Below, in pieces: positions 51,474 to 60,230 of a stretch of 64,000 nt of DNA (position 1 is the stretch's first letter; the number at the start of each line of letters is the position of its first letter). The translations under genes were made by a program, and so were the position numbers. This DNA comes from Salinispora tropica CNB-440. GTDB taxonomy: Bacteria; Actinomycetota; Actinomycetes; Mycobacteriales; Micromonosporaceae. Where the stretch lies: the NCBI RefSeq assembly GCF_000016425.1, contig NC_009380.1, positions 5,088,144 through 5,152,143 of the forward strand, in the 5' to 3' direction. A model generated the notes under the pieces. The model was not told the origin of the DNA and made no database searches. It saw only the letters and a program-made list of their open reading frames with translations.

Positions 51474-51842
51474 ATGAGCCTCACCTGTCCCAAGTGTCAC
51501 GGCGAGATGCGCCAGTACGAACGCAGTGGCGTCGTCATCGATCAGTGCAGCGAGTGCCGGGGGATCTTCCTCGACCGCGGCGAACTGGAGAAGCTGTTCG
51601 AGGCGGAGGCTAACTGGAACCGGCAGCAAGCCGCTCCGGCACCGGTCCAGCCCAGCGGGTACCCGCCCCAGCCTCCCCCGCAGCAGCCCGGCTACGGCAC
51701 CGTGCCGCCGCCACCGCCGCCCACGCACGGCTACCCCCCGGCTCCGGCCCCGGCCTACGGCAGCCACGGTCAGCACTACGGCTACCACGGGCACTACCGG
51801 CGCAAGCGGCACAAGGGTTTCCTGGGCGACCTGCTCGGCTGA
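51474..51842 (+). CDS. TFIIB-type zinc-ribbon protein with Pro/Tyr-rich tail
   Basis: A 122-residue protein. The first 45 residues form a zinc ribbon of the zf-TFIIB type: TCPKCHGEM, then IDQCSECRGIFLDRGELEKL. The rest is a Pro/Gly/Tyr-rich low-complexity tail ending in a His- and Lys-rich patch and GFLGDLLG. The family is widespread in bacteria with no settled function. A GC hairpin follows. Confidence 0.85.
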   Translation: MSLTCPKCHGEMRQYERSGVVIDQCSECRGIFLDRGELEKLFEAEANWNRQQAAPAPVQPSGYPPQPPPQQPGYGTVPPPPPPTHGYPPAPAPAYGSHGQHYGYHGHYRRKRHKGFLGDLLG

Positions 51843-51862
51843 AAGCCGTACGACGCGTCCGG

Positions 51863-51896
51863 AGGGCCCCACCGCGGCACCGCGGAGCGGGGTCCT
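51863..51896. terminator. GC-rich hairpin between convergent genes
   Basis: AGGGCCCC (51863) pairs with GGGGTCCT (51889-51896) with CCGCGG repeats between, giving a long imperfect stem followed by a short T-rich step (CCTTCT). It separates the zinc-ribbon gene from convergent dnaB. Confidence 0.65.
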
Positions 51897-51925
51897 TCTG
51901 GACGCTCATCGGTCTGCCGGCTGGC

Positions 51926-53332
51926 TCACCCGATCGCCATGTCCACGAAGCGCGACAGGTGGAGCTGCGCCGCCACCGTCACCGTGTCGGTCGGTCCGTT
52001 CCGGTGCTTGGCCACGACGAAGTCCGCCTCCCCGGCCCGCGGCGACTCCTTGTCGTAGTAGTCGTCGCGGTGCAGCAGGATGACGACGTCGGCGTCCTGC
52101 TCGATGGAACCGGACTCCCGCAGGTCGGAGAGCTGGGGCCGCTTGTCCGTCCGCTGTTCGGGGCCACGGTTCAGCTGGCTGACCGCGATGACCGGGCACT
52201 CGACCTCCTTCGCGAGGAGCTTGAGGCCACGGGACAGGTCGGCAACCTCCTGCTGCCGGCTCTCCGTACGCTTCGGCGAGGTCATCAGCTGGAGGTAGTC
52301 GACGACGATCAGCTTCAGGTCGTGTCGCTGTTTGAGGCGCCGCGCCTTGGCCCGGATCTCCATCAGGTTCATGCTCGGCGTGTCGTCCACAAAGAGTGGC
52401 GCCTCGCTGATCTCGCCCATGCAACGGGCGAGCTTCGTCCAGTCGTCGTCGGAGAGCTGACCGCTGCGGAGCACGTGCAGGGGCACCCGGGCCTCGGCCG
52501 AGAGAAGTCGCATGACGATCTCGACCTTGCTCATCTCCAGCGAGAAGATCGCCGAAGCCTGATTGGCGCGAATCGCGGCATTCCGCGCAAAGTCCATGCT
52601 TGCCGTGGACTTCCCCAGGCCGGGCCGCCCGGCGACGATGATGAGCTGGCCGGCGTGCAGACCGTTGAGGAGGCGGTCGAGGTCGGTGAAGCCGGTGGGC
52701 ACCCCGGTCATCATTCCGTTCTGGGCGCCAACTGCCTCGATCTCGTCGAGCGTGGGCTGGAGCATGTCGGCGAGGATGGCGAAGTCCTCGCTGACTCGCC
52801 GCTCGGTGACGTCGTAGACGGCCTGCTGGGCGAGATCAACGACGTCATCCACATCGCGGCTGCCGCCGGCGGCGGTACCGAACCCGAGCTGCACGATCCG
52901 GGTGCCGGCCTCGACCAGTCGCCGGAGCACGGCCCGTTCGCTGACGATCCGGGCGTAGTAGGCGGCGTTGGCCGCGGTCGGCACGCTGGCGATCAGGGTG
53001 TGCAGGTACGGTGCGCCCCCGATACGGACCAGGTCGCCGGAGTCGGCCAGGGCCGCCGCAACTGTGATCGAATCAGCGGGTTCGCCCCGGCCGTAGATCT
53101 CGAGGATCGTATCGAAGACGGTGGCGTGGACGGGTCGGTAGAAGTCGTTGCTCTTGAGAATCTCGACGACGTCGGCGATCGCGTCCTTGGAGAGGAGCAT
53201 CCCGCCCAGCACACACTGCTCGGCGGCGATGTCCTGCGGTGGTGTCTTCTCGAACTGACCGTCCCGCTGCACCGGCACCGACGTCGGCCCGCCAGCACGC
53301 GGTTCGGCTGGCATCTCGTCGGCGACCGACAC
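51926..53332 (-). CDS. dnaB: Replicative DNA helicase
   Basis: A 468-residue hexameric helicase that unwinds the replication fork. The N-terminal domain has PQDIAAEQCVLGGMLLSKDAI; the RecA-like motor has Walker A IVAGRPGLGKST (about residue 235), the SLEMSK block, LIVVDYLQLM (Walker B) and the arginine finger region near LSDLRESGSIEQDAD. No intein interrupts it, unlike mycobacterial DnaB. The GTG at 53332 starts the protein. The upstream region holds a DnaA-box cluster. Confidence 0.97.
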   Translation of the reverse strand: MSVADEMPAEPRAGGPTSVPVQRDGQFEKTPPQDIAAEQCVLGGMLLSKDAIADVVEILKSNDFYRPVHATVFDTILEIYGRGEPADSITVAAALADSGDLVRIGGAPYLHTLIASVPTAANAAYYARIVSERAVLRRLVEAGTRIVQLGFGTAAGGSRDVDDVVDLAQQAVYDVTERRVSEDFAILADMLQPTLDEIEAVGAQNGMMTGVPTGFTDLDRLLNGLHAGQLIIVAGRPGLGKSTASMDFARNAAIRANQASAIFSLEMSKVEIVMRLLSAEARVPLHVLRSGQLSDDDWTKLARCMGEISEAPLFVDDTPSMNLMEIRAKARRLKQRHDLKLIVVDYLQLMTSPKRTESRQQEVADLSRGLKLLAKEVECPVIAVSQLNRGPEQRTDKRPQLSDLRESGSIEQDADVVILLHRDDYYDKESPRAGEADFVVAKHRNGPTDTVTVAAQLHLSRFVDMAIG

Positions 53333-53675
53333 GGTTCCCCCTTCACACCGTCAACACATCGTCCCAGCTCCACCGCGGAGTCACGGCGTCTCGACCCGCA
53401 CGGCGATCGGGGGCCATCGTGCGGCGGGTCGGGTGGCAACCATACGGAAGACGAGGTGGGCGCCTCAACAGCAGCGGTGGACGAGTCTCGGGACAACCTG
53501 TGGACAGCAGGGGGCAGGCATGTGCGCAGCTTGTGCACAGTCTGTGGATAACTGTGGAAGGCTTCCCCTCGACACCGTCCTGAGCTGGAACGATGCCATC
53601 CACACCCTGTGGATAAAAGAAAACCGGAGCCGGCTGGCTGACCACCGGCCGCCAGGTCGGGCCCGCACCGAGATA
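53333..53675. other. Intergenic region upstream of dnaB
   Basis: About 340 bp without a supported gene. A small open frame of 100 codons on the minus strand has no codon-bias support. The segment holds the DnaA-box-like cluster (53499-53616) in its distal half and is clearly less GC-rich there than the flanking genes. Confidence 0.6.
53499..53616. promoter_or_regulatory. Cluster of DnaA-box-like sites upstream of dnaB
   Basis: Two exact TGTGGATAA (53543-53551, 53608-53616; complement of the DnaA box TTATCCACA), one TGTGGACAG (53499-53507) and TTGTGCACAG (53531-53540) occur in 118 bp, all in the same orientation, plus ACTGTGGAAG at 53551. The cluster lies about 170-280 bp before the dnaB start. 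DnaA control of dnaB expression, or a DnaA reservoir near the origin, is plausible. Confidence 0.55.
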
Positions 53676-53715
53676 CAGGTCGGGCCCGCGCCGTACTCGA
53701 CGCGGGCCCGACCTG
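53653..53715 (-). terminator. Terminator of the rpsF-rplI operon
   Basis: A 15-bp perfect inverted repeat, CAGGTCGGGCCCGCG (53676-53690) with its complement at 53701-53715 and a 10-nt loop, begins 17 bp after the rplI stop. A direct copy of the left arm (53653-53666) gives an alternative pairing partner, so two mutually exclusive hairpins are possible. Confidence 0.8.
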
Positions 53716-53731
53716 GTGGTGCGGGTGGGTG

Positions 53732-54178
53732 TCAGCCCTGAACGACGCTCAGGTCGAACGCGGCGGTCACCTCGGGGTGCAGCTTGATCCGCACCGGGTA
53801 GGAGCCGAGCGACTTGATGTGCCCGGGCAGCTCGAGCCGGCGACGGTCCAGCGTCGGGCCACCAGCGGCCTTGACGGCCGCGACGATCTCGGCCGCGGTA
53901 ACCGAACCGAAGAGCCGACCGCCCTCGCCAGCACGGGCCTTGAGGGCCACCTTCAACCCTTCGAGCTGGCCCTTGACCTCGTTGGCGTGGCCGAGGTCGC
54001 GAATCTCGCGGGCCGACCGGGCCCGCTTGATGACCGTGACCTGCTTCTCCGCACCCTTGGTCCAGGCGATCGCGAAGCCCTGCGGCAGCAGGTAGTTACG
54101 GCCGTAGCCGTTCTTGACCTCCACGATGTCCCCTGGGGCACCGAGGCCGGATACCTCCTGGGTCAGGATGATCTTCAT
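53732..54178 (-). CDS. rplI: 50S ribosomal protein L9
   Basis: A 148-residue L9. MKIILTQEVSGLGAPGDIVEVKNGYGRNYLLP is the N-terminal RNA-binding domain start (split here: GYGRNYLLPQGFA is the signature), followed by the long connecting helix and the C-terminal domain. It lies 14 bp after rpsR with GAGGAGG as ribosome-binding site and ends the operon. Confidence 0.96.
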   Translation of the reverse strand: MKIILTQEVSGLGAPGDIVEVKNGYGRNYLLPQGFAIAWTKGAEKQVTVIKRARSAREIRDLGHANEVKGQLEGLKVALKARAGEGGRLFGSVTAAEIVAAVKAAGGPTLDRRRLELPGHIKSLGSYPVRIKLHPEVTAAFDLSVVQG

Positions 54179-54192
54179 GTCGGCGCCTCCTC

Positions 54193-54432
54193 TCAGCGAG
54201 CCGTCGCCGTGTACGGCAAGAGCGCCATCTCGCGGGCGTTCTTGACCGCGCGGGCGATCTGCCGCTGCTGCTGCGAGGTCACGCCAGTCACTCGCCGGGC
54301 ACGAATCTTGCCGCGGTCGGAGATGAACTTGCGCAGCAGCGCAGTGTCCTTGTAATCGATGTACGTGATCCCGTCCTTATCAAGCGGGTTCACTTTCTTC
54401 TTCGGCTTGCGAAGTGCCGCAGCCTTGGCCAT
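54193..54432 (-). CDS. rpsR: 30S ribosomal protein S18, cysteine-free type
   Basis: A 79-residue S18. KFISDRGKIRARRVTG and REMALLPYT are diagnostic. The positions that hold the CxxC zinc ligands in zinc-type S18 read VNPLDKD here, and the later Cys is also missing, so this is the C-minus form that needs no zinc. It sits between ssb and rplI in the normal S6 operon order. Confidence 0.95.
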   Translation of the reverse strand: MAKAAALRKPKKKVNPLDKDGITYIDYKDTALLRKFISDRGKIRARRVTGVTSQQQRQIARAVKNAREMALLPYTATAR

Positions 54433-54473
54433 TGACCTTGCTCCTGGTTTGCGATTGCGGGCGCTCGGCGCCA

Positions 54474-54983
54474 TCAGAACGGAGGCTCCTCGTCGAAGTT
54501 GCCACCACCGGACCCGCCACGCGAGGGTGCGGGAGCAGGAGCGGCCGAGGCCCACGGGTCGTCGAAGTTGCCTCCGCCGCCCTGGCCACCACCGCCGCCA
54601 AAACCACCACCGCCCGAGCGGGACATCTTCTGCACCTTCGCCGTGGCGTAGCGCAGCGACGGGCCGATCTCGTCGACCTCCAGCTCGATAACCGTGCGCT
54701 TCTCACCCTCGCGGGTCTCGTACGACCGCTGCCGCAGCCGACCGGACACGATCACGCGGGTGCCGCGCTGCAGCGACTCCGCGACGTGCTCGGCGGCCTG
54801 CCGCCAGACGGTGCACGAGAGGAACAACGGCTCGCCGTCCTTCCACTCGCTGGACGACTTGTCGAAGAACCGGGGCGTCGAGGCGACCCGGAACTTGGCG
54901 ACCGCCGCACCGGAGGGGGTGAATCGCAACTCGGGGTCATCGGTCAGATTACCGATAACCGTGATGATGGTGTCTCCTGCCAT
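54474..54983 (-). CDS. ssb: Single-stranded DNA-binding protein
   Basis: A 169-residue SSB. The OB fold starts DTIITVIGNLTDDPELRFTP and contains WRQAAEHVAESLQRGTRVIV; a Gly-rich flexible linker follows, and the acidic tip ends DEEPPF, the protein-docking tail. The ATG at 54983 follows GAGGAG by 6 nt. Confidence 0.96.
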   Translation of the reverse strand: MAGDTIITVIGNLTDDPELRFTPSGAAVAKFRVASTPRFFDKSSSEWKDGEPLFLSCTVWRQAAEHVAESLQRGTRVIVSGRLRQRSYETREGEKRTVIELEVDEIGPSLRYATAKVQKMSRSGGGGFGGGGGQGGGGNFDDPWASAAPAPAPSRGGSGGGNFDEEPPF

Positions 54984-55091
54984 GACCATCTCCTCGCGCA
55001 CTCATCGTCTCGCCGTACAGGCTTACAGAGCCGTCCGACAATGCCGACGAGGCTGATCCGGGGGTGTCGGGGTTGGGGGTCGGGGTGCGCC

Positions 55092-55382
55092 TCAGCGCAC
55101 TTCCGGCCGGATAACCTTGGTACGCAGCACCGACTCGTTGAGCCGCAGCTGACGGTCCAGCTCGGCCACCGCTGCTGGCGTCGCCTGCAGGTCGATGACG
55201 GCGTAGATCCCCTCGGTCTTCTTGTCGATCTCGTACGCGAGGCGCCGGCGGCCCCACACGTCGGTCTTCTCGACCGAGCCACCCGCAGTCCGAATCACGT
55301 TCAGGTACGTGTCGAGCGACGGGGCGACGGTGCGCTCCTCAAGGCTGGAGTCGAGGATCACCATGATCTCGTAATGACGCAA
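55092..55382 (-). CDS. rpsF: 30S ribosomal protein S6
   Basis: A 96-residue S6 (RHYEIMVILDSSLEERTV; RRLAYEIDKKTEGIYAVID). It binds S18 in the 30S platform. The start codon is TTG at 55382, with AGGAGG (55393-55398) 10 nt upstream; TTG for a ribosomal protein gene suggests tuned-down initiation. It heads the rpsF-ssb-rpsR-rplI operon. Confidence 0.95.
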   Translation of the reverse strand: MRHYEIMVILDSSLEERTVAPSLDTYLNVIRTAGGSVEKTDVWGRRRLAYEIDKKTEGIYAVIDLQATPAAVAELDRQLRLNESVLRTKVIRPEVR

Positions 55383-55551
55383 GACGTGCTCACCTCCTAT
55401 GGGCTAGGCGGCCACGGTCCTTCCGTGACAGGAGGTCGTGCGTCGTGGCCCACCCGGAACCGGGGGGACCCGGCCGGACGTGGACAACCGGACCAGGATA
55501 CCCGGTCCGAACGATCATGCCCGGGGCGGTGGAAGCCCCACCGGACATGGT

Positions 55552-55600
55552 TCACGGGGGGCCCAGCCAGGACATCGATGTCGAGGCGGGCCCCCCGTGA
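55552..55600. terminator. Large hairpin in the rpsF leader region
   Basis: TCACGGGGGGCCC (55552-55564) pairs perfectly with GGGCCCCCCGTGA (55588-55600); the 23-nt loop contains a second palindrome, GACATCGATGTC (55571-55582). It lies about 170 bp before rpsF on the minus strand. It could be an attenuator or an upstream terminator. Confidence 0.6.
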
Positions 55601-55903
55601 CCAGAGACCGCGGGGCGTCGCGTCCGCATTCCTTGGGTGGGACCTGGGGAGGAACGACCACACCGATGAGGTTGGACCGGCGACACCCCGCGGGGCTTCA
55701 TCATGTTGTTTCCCGACCATATACGTGCTGTGCTGGACTTGTCGGAGAATTCGGTAAATCTCTGACAATCCCCTAGTCCAAGCCCGCAGAACCGTCCATC
55801 CCACCTCGTTCAACGACCACTGATTGCTGCGGTAACGCATCTCTAACCGCTCCGGCTACGCGCGTCGCCGCACTGCGGTCGCCGCCGGTCGGTGAACTCG
55901 ACG

Positions 55904-55909
55904 TAGGCT
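55904..55909 (+). promoter_or_regulatory. -10 element of leaderless nfo
   Basis: TAGGCT, 7 nt before ATG 55917. Confidence 0.6.
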
Positions 55910-55916
55910 CCCCAGC

Positions 55917-56708
55917 ATGCGTATCGGAGCCCACGTCGATTCGTCCGACCCACTGGCGGAGGCGACCGCACGAACCGCCGACACCGTGCAGTTCTTCCTC
56001 TCCGACCCGCAGGGCTGGAAGGCGCCGAAGCCACGAACGGACGCCGACCGGCTACGCGACGCCGAGGTGGACCTCTACGTGCACGCGCCATACGTGATCA
56101 ACCTGGCCACGTTGAACAACCGCATCCGGATCCCCAGCCGCAAGCTCCTGCTGGCGCACGCCCAAGCCGCCGCCGCGGTCGGAGCCCGCGGCCTGATCGT
56201 GCACGGGGGCCACGTCAACGCGGGCGACGACCTCGCCACCGGCTTCGACAACTGGCGCAAGGCCTTCGCGTACGCAGCGGAATCCGGCGGCTTCGGCGTG
56301 CCGGTGCTGATCGAGAACACCGCCGGCGGGGCGAACGCCTGCGCCCGCCGGCTGGACGCACTCGCCCGGCTCTGGGACGCGATCGGCGACCACGAGGTGG
56401 GGTTCTGCCTGGACACCTGCCACGCCTACGCGGGCGGTGAGGAGTTGCTCGGGCTGGTCGACCGGATCAAGGCGATCACCGGGCGGATCGACCTGATCCA
56501 CGCCAACAACTCCAAGGGCACCTTCAACTCGGGTCAGGACCGGCACGACAACCTGACCGGCGGCACGATCGACCCGGAGCAGGTGGTGGCGGTGATCCGC
56601 GCGGCGGGCGCCCCGGTGGTGGTCGAGACACCCGGCGGGGCGGGCGGCCAGGCAGCCGACATCACCTTCCTCCGGGAGCAGCTCGGCATGCCGGCTCCGA
56701 CCGCATGA
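55917..56708 (+). CDS. nfo: Deoxyribonuclease IV (AP endonuclease)
   Basis: A 263-residue TIM-barrel enzyme that cleaves 5' to abasic sites. Zinc ligands are visible as HAPYVINLA, the His pair in GLIVHGGHVNAG, the Glu in VLIENTAGG, FCLDTCHAYAGG, IHANNSKG, and the DRHDN segment; VVETPGG gives the final Glu. It shares a 4-nt ATGA overlap with the downstream membrane protein. Confidence 0.95.
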   Translation: MRIGAHVDSSDPLAEATARTADTVQFFLSDPQGWKAPKPRTDADRLRDAEVDLYVHAPYVINLATLNNRIRIPSRKLLLAHAQAAAAVGARGLIVHGGHVNAGDDLATGFDNWRKAFAYAAESGGFGVPVLIENTAGGANACARRLDALARLWDAIGDHEVGFCLDTCHAYAGGEELLGLVDRIKAITGRIDLIHANNSKGTFNSGQDRHDNLTGGTIDPEQVVAVIRAAGAPVVVETPGGAGGQAADITFLREQLGMPAPTA

Positions 56709-58741
56709 CCACCGGACGCTCCGGCGGCACACCGCCACCGAATCCCGAGGCGGCCAGCACCGCCGGTGACCGAAAGCCCAAGACCGACATGGACAAGCTC
56801 GAAACCGATCCGGGTGACGCCGGATCGCCCAAGGACGGCCCCACGACGGCCGACACCGCCGCCGCCGAGAGCACTGCCGGGAGCGCCGCCGCCGAGAGCA
56901 CCGACGACAAGGGCACCGACGACAAGAGCACCGACGACAAGAGCGAGAAGAGTAAGAAGGAGAAACGGGACCCGTTCGCAACCTTCGGCCCCGCTCCGAC
57001 GCCGGTGCCGACCCGCGTCGGCCGGGCAACCCGCGCCGTCGGCCGGTTTCTGGCGCACGAGTGGACGCTCGCGGCGCTCGGCTCGCTGGCCCTGGCCGTC
57101 GCGATGACCTGGCCGACACTGCGCTACCCGCGCTACACCCTGCCCCAGGACTACTGGGATCCGAGCCTTCAGGCGTGGCAGATGGCCTGGTCCGGGCACG
57201 CGCTGTTGACCGACCCGGGCCGGTTGTTGCACTCCAACGCGTTCTTCCCGGAACGGTGGAGCTTCGCCTTCTCTGACACCCTGCTGGGGTACGCCCCAGC
57301 GGGAATGATCGGCACCGGCCCCGAAGCGGCCCTGCTCCGGTACAACATCATGTTTGTGCTGGCCCACGCCCTCGCCACGTTCGGGGCGTACGTGCTGGCC
57401 CGGCAGTTGGGATCGGGCCGCATCGGTGCCGCGGTCGCCGGAGTGACCTACACATACGCACCCTGGCTGCTGGCCCAGGCCGGGCACCTGCACGTCGTCT
57501 CCAACGGTGGTATCCCGCTGGCGCTGGCCATGCTCGCCCGGGGGCACGGCTGGTCGCTACGGCACGGCTACCGACCGGAGAAGCGACGAGTCGGTTGGGT
57601 CTACGCCGGCTGGTTGGTCGCCGCCTGGCAGCTGAGCCTCGGCTTCGGCATCGGGCTGCCGTTCGCGTACGTCCTCGCCGGGATCGGGCTGGTCGCCACG
57701 GTGACCTGGATCCTGCGGCGCTGGGTCGTCAACCCGGTGCGGCGCCCCTTCGGCCGGCGGCTGTTCACCGCCGACGTGGTCGGCGGGCTGATCTTCGCCG
57801 CGGTCGGGGGGATGCTGGCGCTCCCCTACTTCACCGTCGCCGAGCTGCATCCGCAGGCGGAGCGGACCGCTGCCGACCTCGCCTGGTTCTCCCCGCCCGC
57901 GACGGGCTTCCTCACCGCGCCTGCCGAGTCACGGATCTGGGGTGACCTACACGAGGGGGCCCGGGCGACGCTGCCCTGGCAGCCGGAGATGACGTTGCTG
58001 CCCGGGTACGTGCTCTACGCGCTCGCCCTGGGCGGCCTCTTCTTCTCGGTCTGGCGGGTCCGGCACCGGCTCCTGCTGCTGGCGGGGGTCGTGGTCAGCA
58101 TGGTGCTGGCGATGGGCACCGAATTCCTCGACGGGCGGTACACCTTCGTGCCGCTCTTCGAGCACCTACCCGGATGGAACGGCATTCGTACGCCGGGCCG
58201 GCTGATGCTCTGGACGACGCTGCTACTCGGGCTGCTCGCGGCCGGCGCGGTGAGCGCCTTCGCCGGCCGGGTACGGAAGATCTCCGCCGCGCGGATCCCC
58301 TCCTGGCCGAGCCCGTGGCTGCGGTTGGCCACGCTGCTTCCGCTGCTGTTGGTGACGGTCGAGGGGCTGAACCGCACCCCGCACCCGGTCGTTCCGGTGC
58401 AGCCCGCGGCGATGCGCACGGTGGACGGCCCACTGCTGGTGCTGCCGAGCGACCAGAGTCATGACCAGCCGGTCATGCTCTGGTCGACCACCCACTTCCA
58501 GGACATCGTCAACGGCGGAAGTGGCTTCACCCCGACCCTGCTCGAGGAGGTACGTCGGGTGACGATCACCTTCCCCGATCAGGGCAGCGTCGAGTACCTG
58601 CGCACCCTCGGCGTTCGTAACGTGCTGATCCCTCGGAACCAGGTGGCCGGCACGCCGTGGGAGTTCAGCATCGACGCGCCGGTCGACGCGCTCGGCATCA
58701 CCCGGGAGGAGATCGGCGACGTGGTCGTCTACCGCCTGTGA
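56705..58741 (+). CDS. Large polytopic membrane protein, GT-C-like
   Basis: A 678-residue protein. The first 85 residues are hydrophilic and low-complexity, with a run of TDDK units and a Lys-rich stretch. The rest has about 12 hydrophobic segments; the first outer loop contains DYWDPSLQAWQMAWSGHALL, where GT-C glycosyltransferases keep a catalytic acidic residue, and the C-terminal outer domain ends near the membrane. A lipid-linked sugar transferase is likely; substrate unknown. Confidence 0.76.
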   Translation: MTTGRSGGTPPPNPEAASTAGDRKPKTDMDKLETDPGDAGSPKDGPTTADTAAAESTAGSAAAESTDDKGTDDKSTDDKSEKSKKEKRDPFATFGPAPTPVPTRVGRATRAVGRFLAHEWTLAALGSLALAVAMTWPTLRYPRYTLPQDYWDPSLQAWQMAWSGHALLTDPGRLLHSNAFFPERWSFAFSDTLLGYAPAGMIGTGPEAALLRYNIMFVLAHALATFGAYVLARQLGSGRIGAAVAGVTYTYAPWLLAQAGHLHVVSNGGIPLALAMLARGHGWSLRHGYRPEKRRVGWVYAGWLVAAWQLSLGFGIGLPFAYVLAGIGLVATVTWILRRWVVNPVRRPFGRRLFTADVVGGLIFAAVGGMLALPYFTVAELHPQAERTAADLAWFSPPATGFLTAPAESRIWGDLHEGARATLPWQPEMTLLPGYVLYALALGGLFFSVWRVRHRLLLLAGVVVSMVLAMGTEFLDGRYTFVPLFEHLPGWNGIRTPGRLMLWTTLLLGLLAAGAVSAFAGRVRKISAARIPSWPSPWLRLATLLPLLLVTVEGLNRTPHPVVPVQPAAMRTVDGPLLVLPSDQSHDQPVMLWSTTHFQDIVNGGSGFTPTLLEEVRRVTITFPDQGSVEYLRTLGVRNVLIPRNQVAGTPWEFSIDAPVDALGITREEIGDVVVYRL

Positions 58742-58757
58742 CCGGCCTCCGCGCCGG

Positions 58758-60230
58758 TCAGGTCGCCGCCACGGAGGCCCGCTGTCTGGTCACCCAGGGG
58801 GCGTCCGGTGCGCCGTCGATGACCCCGGCGTCCGGGTCATCGGGGTAGCTGGCCCGTACCGCGTCCTGCTCCGGCCGGAGGATCTCCCGGATGACCAGCA
58901 CGCAAAGCACCACGACGGTGGTCAGCCGGAACGTGGCGGCCAGCACGAAGACGCCTTCGGGAAAGACCGGCGTGCCGGTGGAGGTGCCCAGTAGTTCGCC
59001 GTAGAAGGCCACGAAGTAGCCGACCTCGGCGAGTTGCCAGGCCAGGAAGGCACCCCACTTGGGGCGGGCGAGCACGACGAGGGGCAACAGCCAGAGCACG
59101 AACTGCTGCGACCAGACCTTGCTGAAGATCAGGAAGGCGGCGACCACGAGGAAGGCGAGCTGGGCGAGGCGTGGGCGGCGCGGTGCCCGCAGGGCCAGCA
59201 CGGCGACGCCGACGCACGCCAGGAAGAACAGGGCGTACGCCAGGTTGTTCAGCACCGGAATGTTGTTGCTCAGCCACTCGAACGGGCCGGCATCGGGCTC
59301 GCCGAACTTGCCGTCGAGGTAGCGCCCGATGTACCAGAGGGTGCCCCAGTCGATCGGCCGCTCCGTGTTGAGCTCCAGGAAGCGTCCCCAGTTGGTGGGG
59401 TAGAGCAGCGCGGTGGGGAGGTTCACCACCACCAGCGCCGCCGCGCCCGTACCGATCGCGGTGAGCGCAGCCCGCAGCCGGCTGCTCCGAATGGCCAGCA
59501 GCAGGATCGGCCAGAAGAGAAAGAGCGGCCAGAGCTTCGCCGCTCCGCCCAGGCCGAGTAGGAGTCCGGCCAGCGCGGGTTTCCGGCGTGCCCAGGCGAG
59601 CAGACCGAACGCGGCCAGTCCGATGGCGAGAAAGTCCCAGTTGACAGTCGCGGTGAGCAGCAGCGCGGGGGCGAGCGCGAAGAGCGCCGCGTCCCAGGGT
59701 CGTCGACGTCGCAGCGCCAGGATCACGGCGACCGTGGCCACCGCCAGCGCCCCGAGCACCAGCACGTTCAGGTTGTAGAACCACATGGCCTGGTTCAGGC
59801 CGGGGTCCTCGCTGCCGAGCTCGTGCACCGGCAGGCCGAGGACACCCATGAAGTAGCCGGTGAGCACCGGATACTCCACCGGGTGGTCCCGGTAGGGGAC
59901 CTTGCCCTCGTTGAGCCCTTCGGCGTAGTACAGGGCGAGCACGTCGGTGTAGCAGAAGCGGGTGTACTGGACGTTGTTCGTCCAGGCACCGTCCTGGCAG
60001 GGCGACTTCTGCACCCAGTGCAGGGCCATCGTCAGGCAGACCAGGGCCAGGACGATCCGCACCGCGGTCCAGAACCGACGCTCCCCCCCGACCGGCCGGT
60101 CCAGCGCGGCGGCGTGGTCGCCCAGCGGGCCGCCGATCAGACCGGAGACGCCGCGGACAAAGCCGTCGGAGCGGGACGGGTGGTCCGGTGCGGCGGAGTT
60201 GTCAGTGCCGCCCGTCGTCTGCGTGCTCAT
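58758..60230 (-). CDS. GT87-type mannosyltransferase, polytopic
   Basis: A 490-residue GT-C enzyme with about eleven helices. The first outer loop holds CYTDVLALYYAEGLNEGKVPYRDHPVEYPVL (Asp and Tyr/His cluster; key part YRDHPVEYP), and GLAAFGLLAWAR and LGGAAKLWPLFLFWP are family blocks. It probably transfers mannose from polyprenyl-phosphate outside the membrane. Convergent with the preceding membrane-protein gene. ATG 60230 is used; 60239 is an alternative. Confidence 0.85.
   Translation of the reverse strand: MSTQTTGGTDNSAAPDHPSRSDGFVRGVSGLIGGPLGDHAAALDRPVGGERRFWTAVRIVLALVCLTMALHWVQKSPCQDGAWTNNVQYTRFCYTDVLALYYAEGLNEGKVPYRDHPVEYPVLTGYFMGVLGLPVHELGSEDPGLNQAMWFYNLNVLVLGALAVATVAVILALRRRRPWDAALFALAPALLLTATVNWDFLAIGLAAFGLLAWARRKPALAGLLLGLGGAAKLWPLFLFWPILLLAIRSSRLRAALTAIGTGAAALVVVNLPTALLYPTNWGRFLELNTERPIDWGTLWYIGRYLDGKFGEPDAGPFEWLSNNIPVLNNLAYALFFLACVGVAVLALRAPRRPRLAQLAFLVVAAFLIFSKVWSQQFVLWLLPLVVLARPKWGAFLAWQLAEVGYFVAFYGELLGTSTGTPVFPEGVFVLAATFRLTTVVVLCVLVIREILRPEQDAVRASYPDDPDAGVIDGAPDAPWVTRQRASVAAT

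Larger units (their letters stand above)
55383..55916. other. 534-bp leader/divergent region of the rpsF operon
   Basis: No gene is supported. It contains the rpsF ribosome-binding site, a large GC hairpin (55552-55600), a less GC-rich block (about 55690-55780) with CATATACG and GAATTCGGTAAAT that may hold the rpsF promoter on the minus strand, and the -10 element of the endonuclease IV gene at its end. A long rpsF leader of about 300 nt would follow. Confidence 0.55.

Noticed and set aside
51959..53551. Open frame of 530 codons on the plus strand
   Set aside because: Antisense to dnaB, which is fully conserved.
53343..53668. Small minus-strand open frames in the dnaB upstream gap
   Set aside because: No ribosome-binding site with sensible spacing and no protein similarity; the sequence is better explained as a regulatory region.
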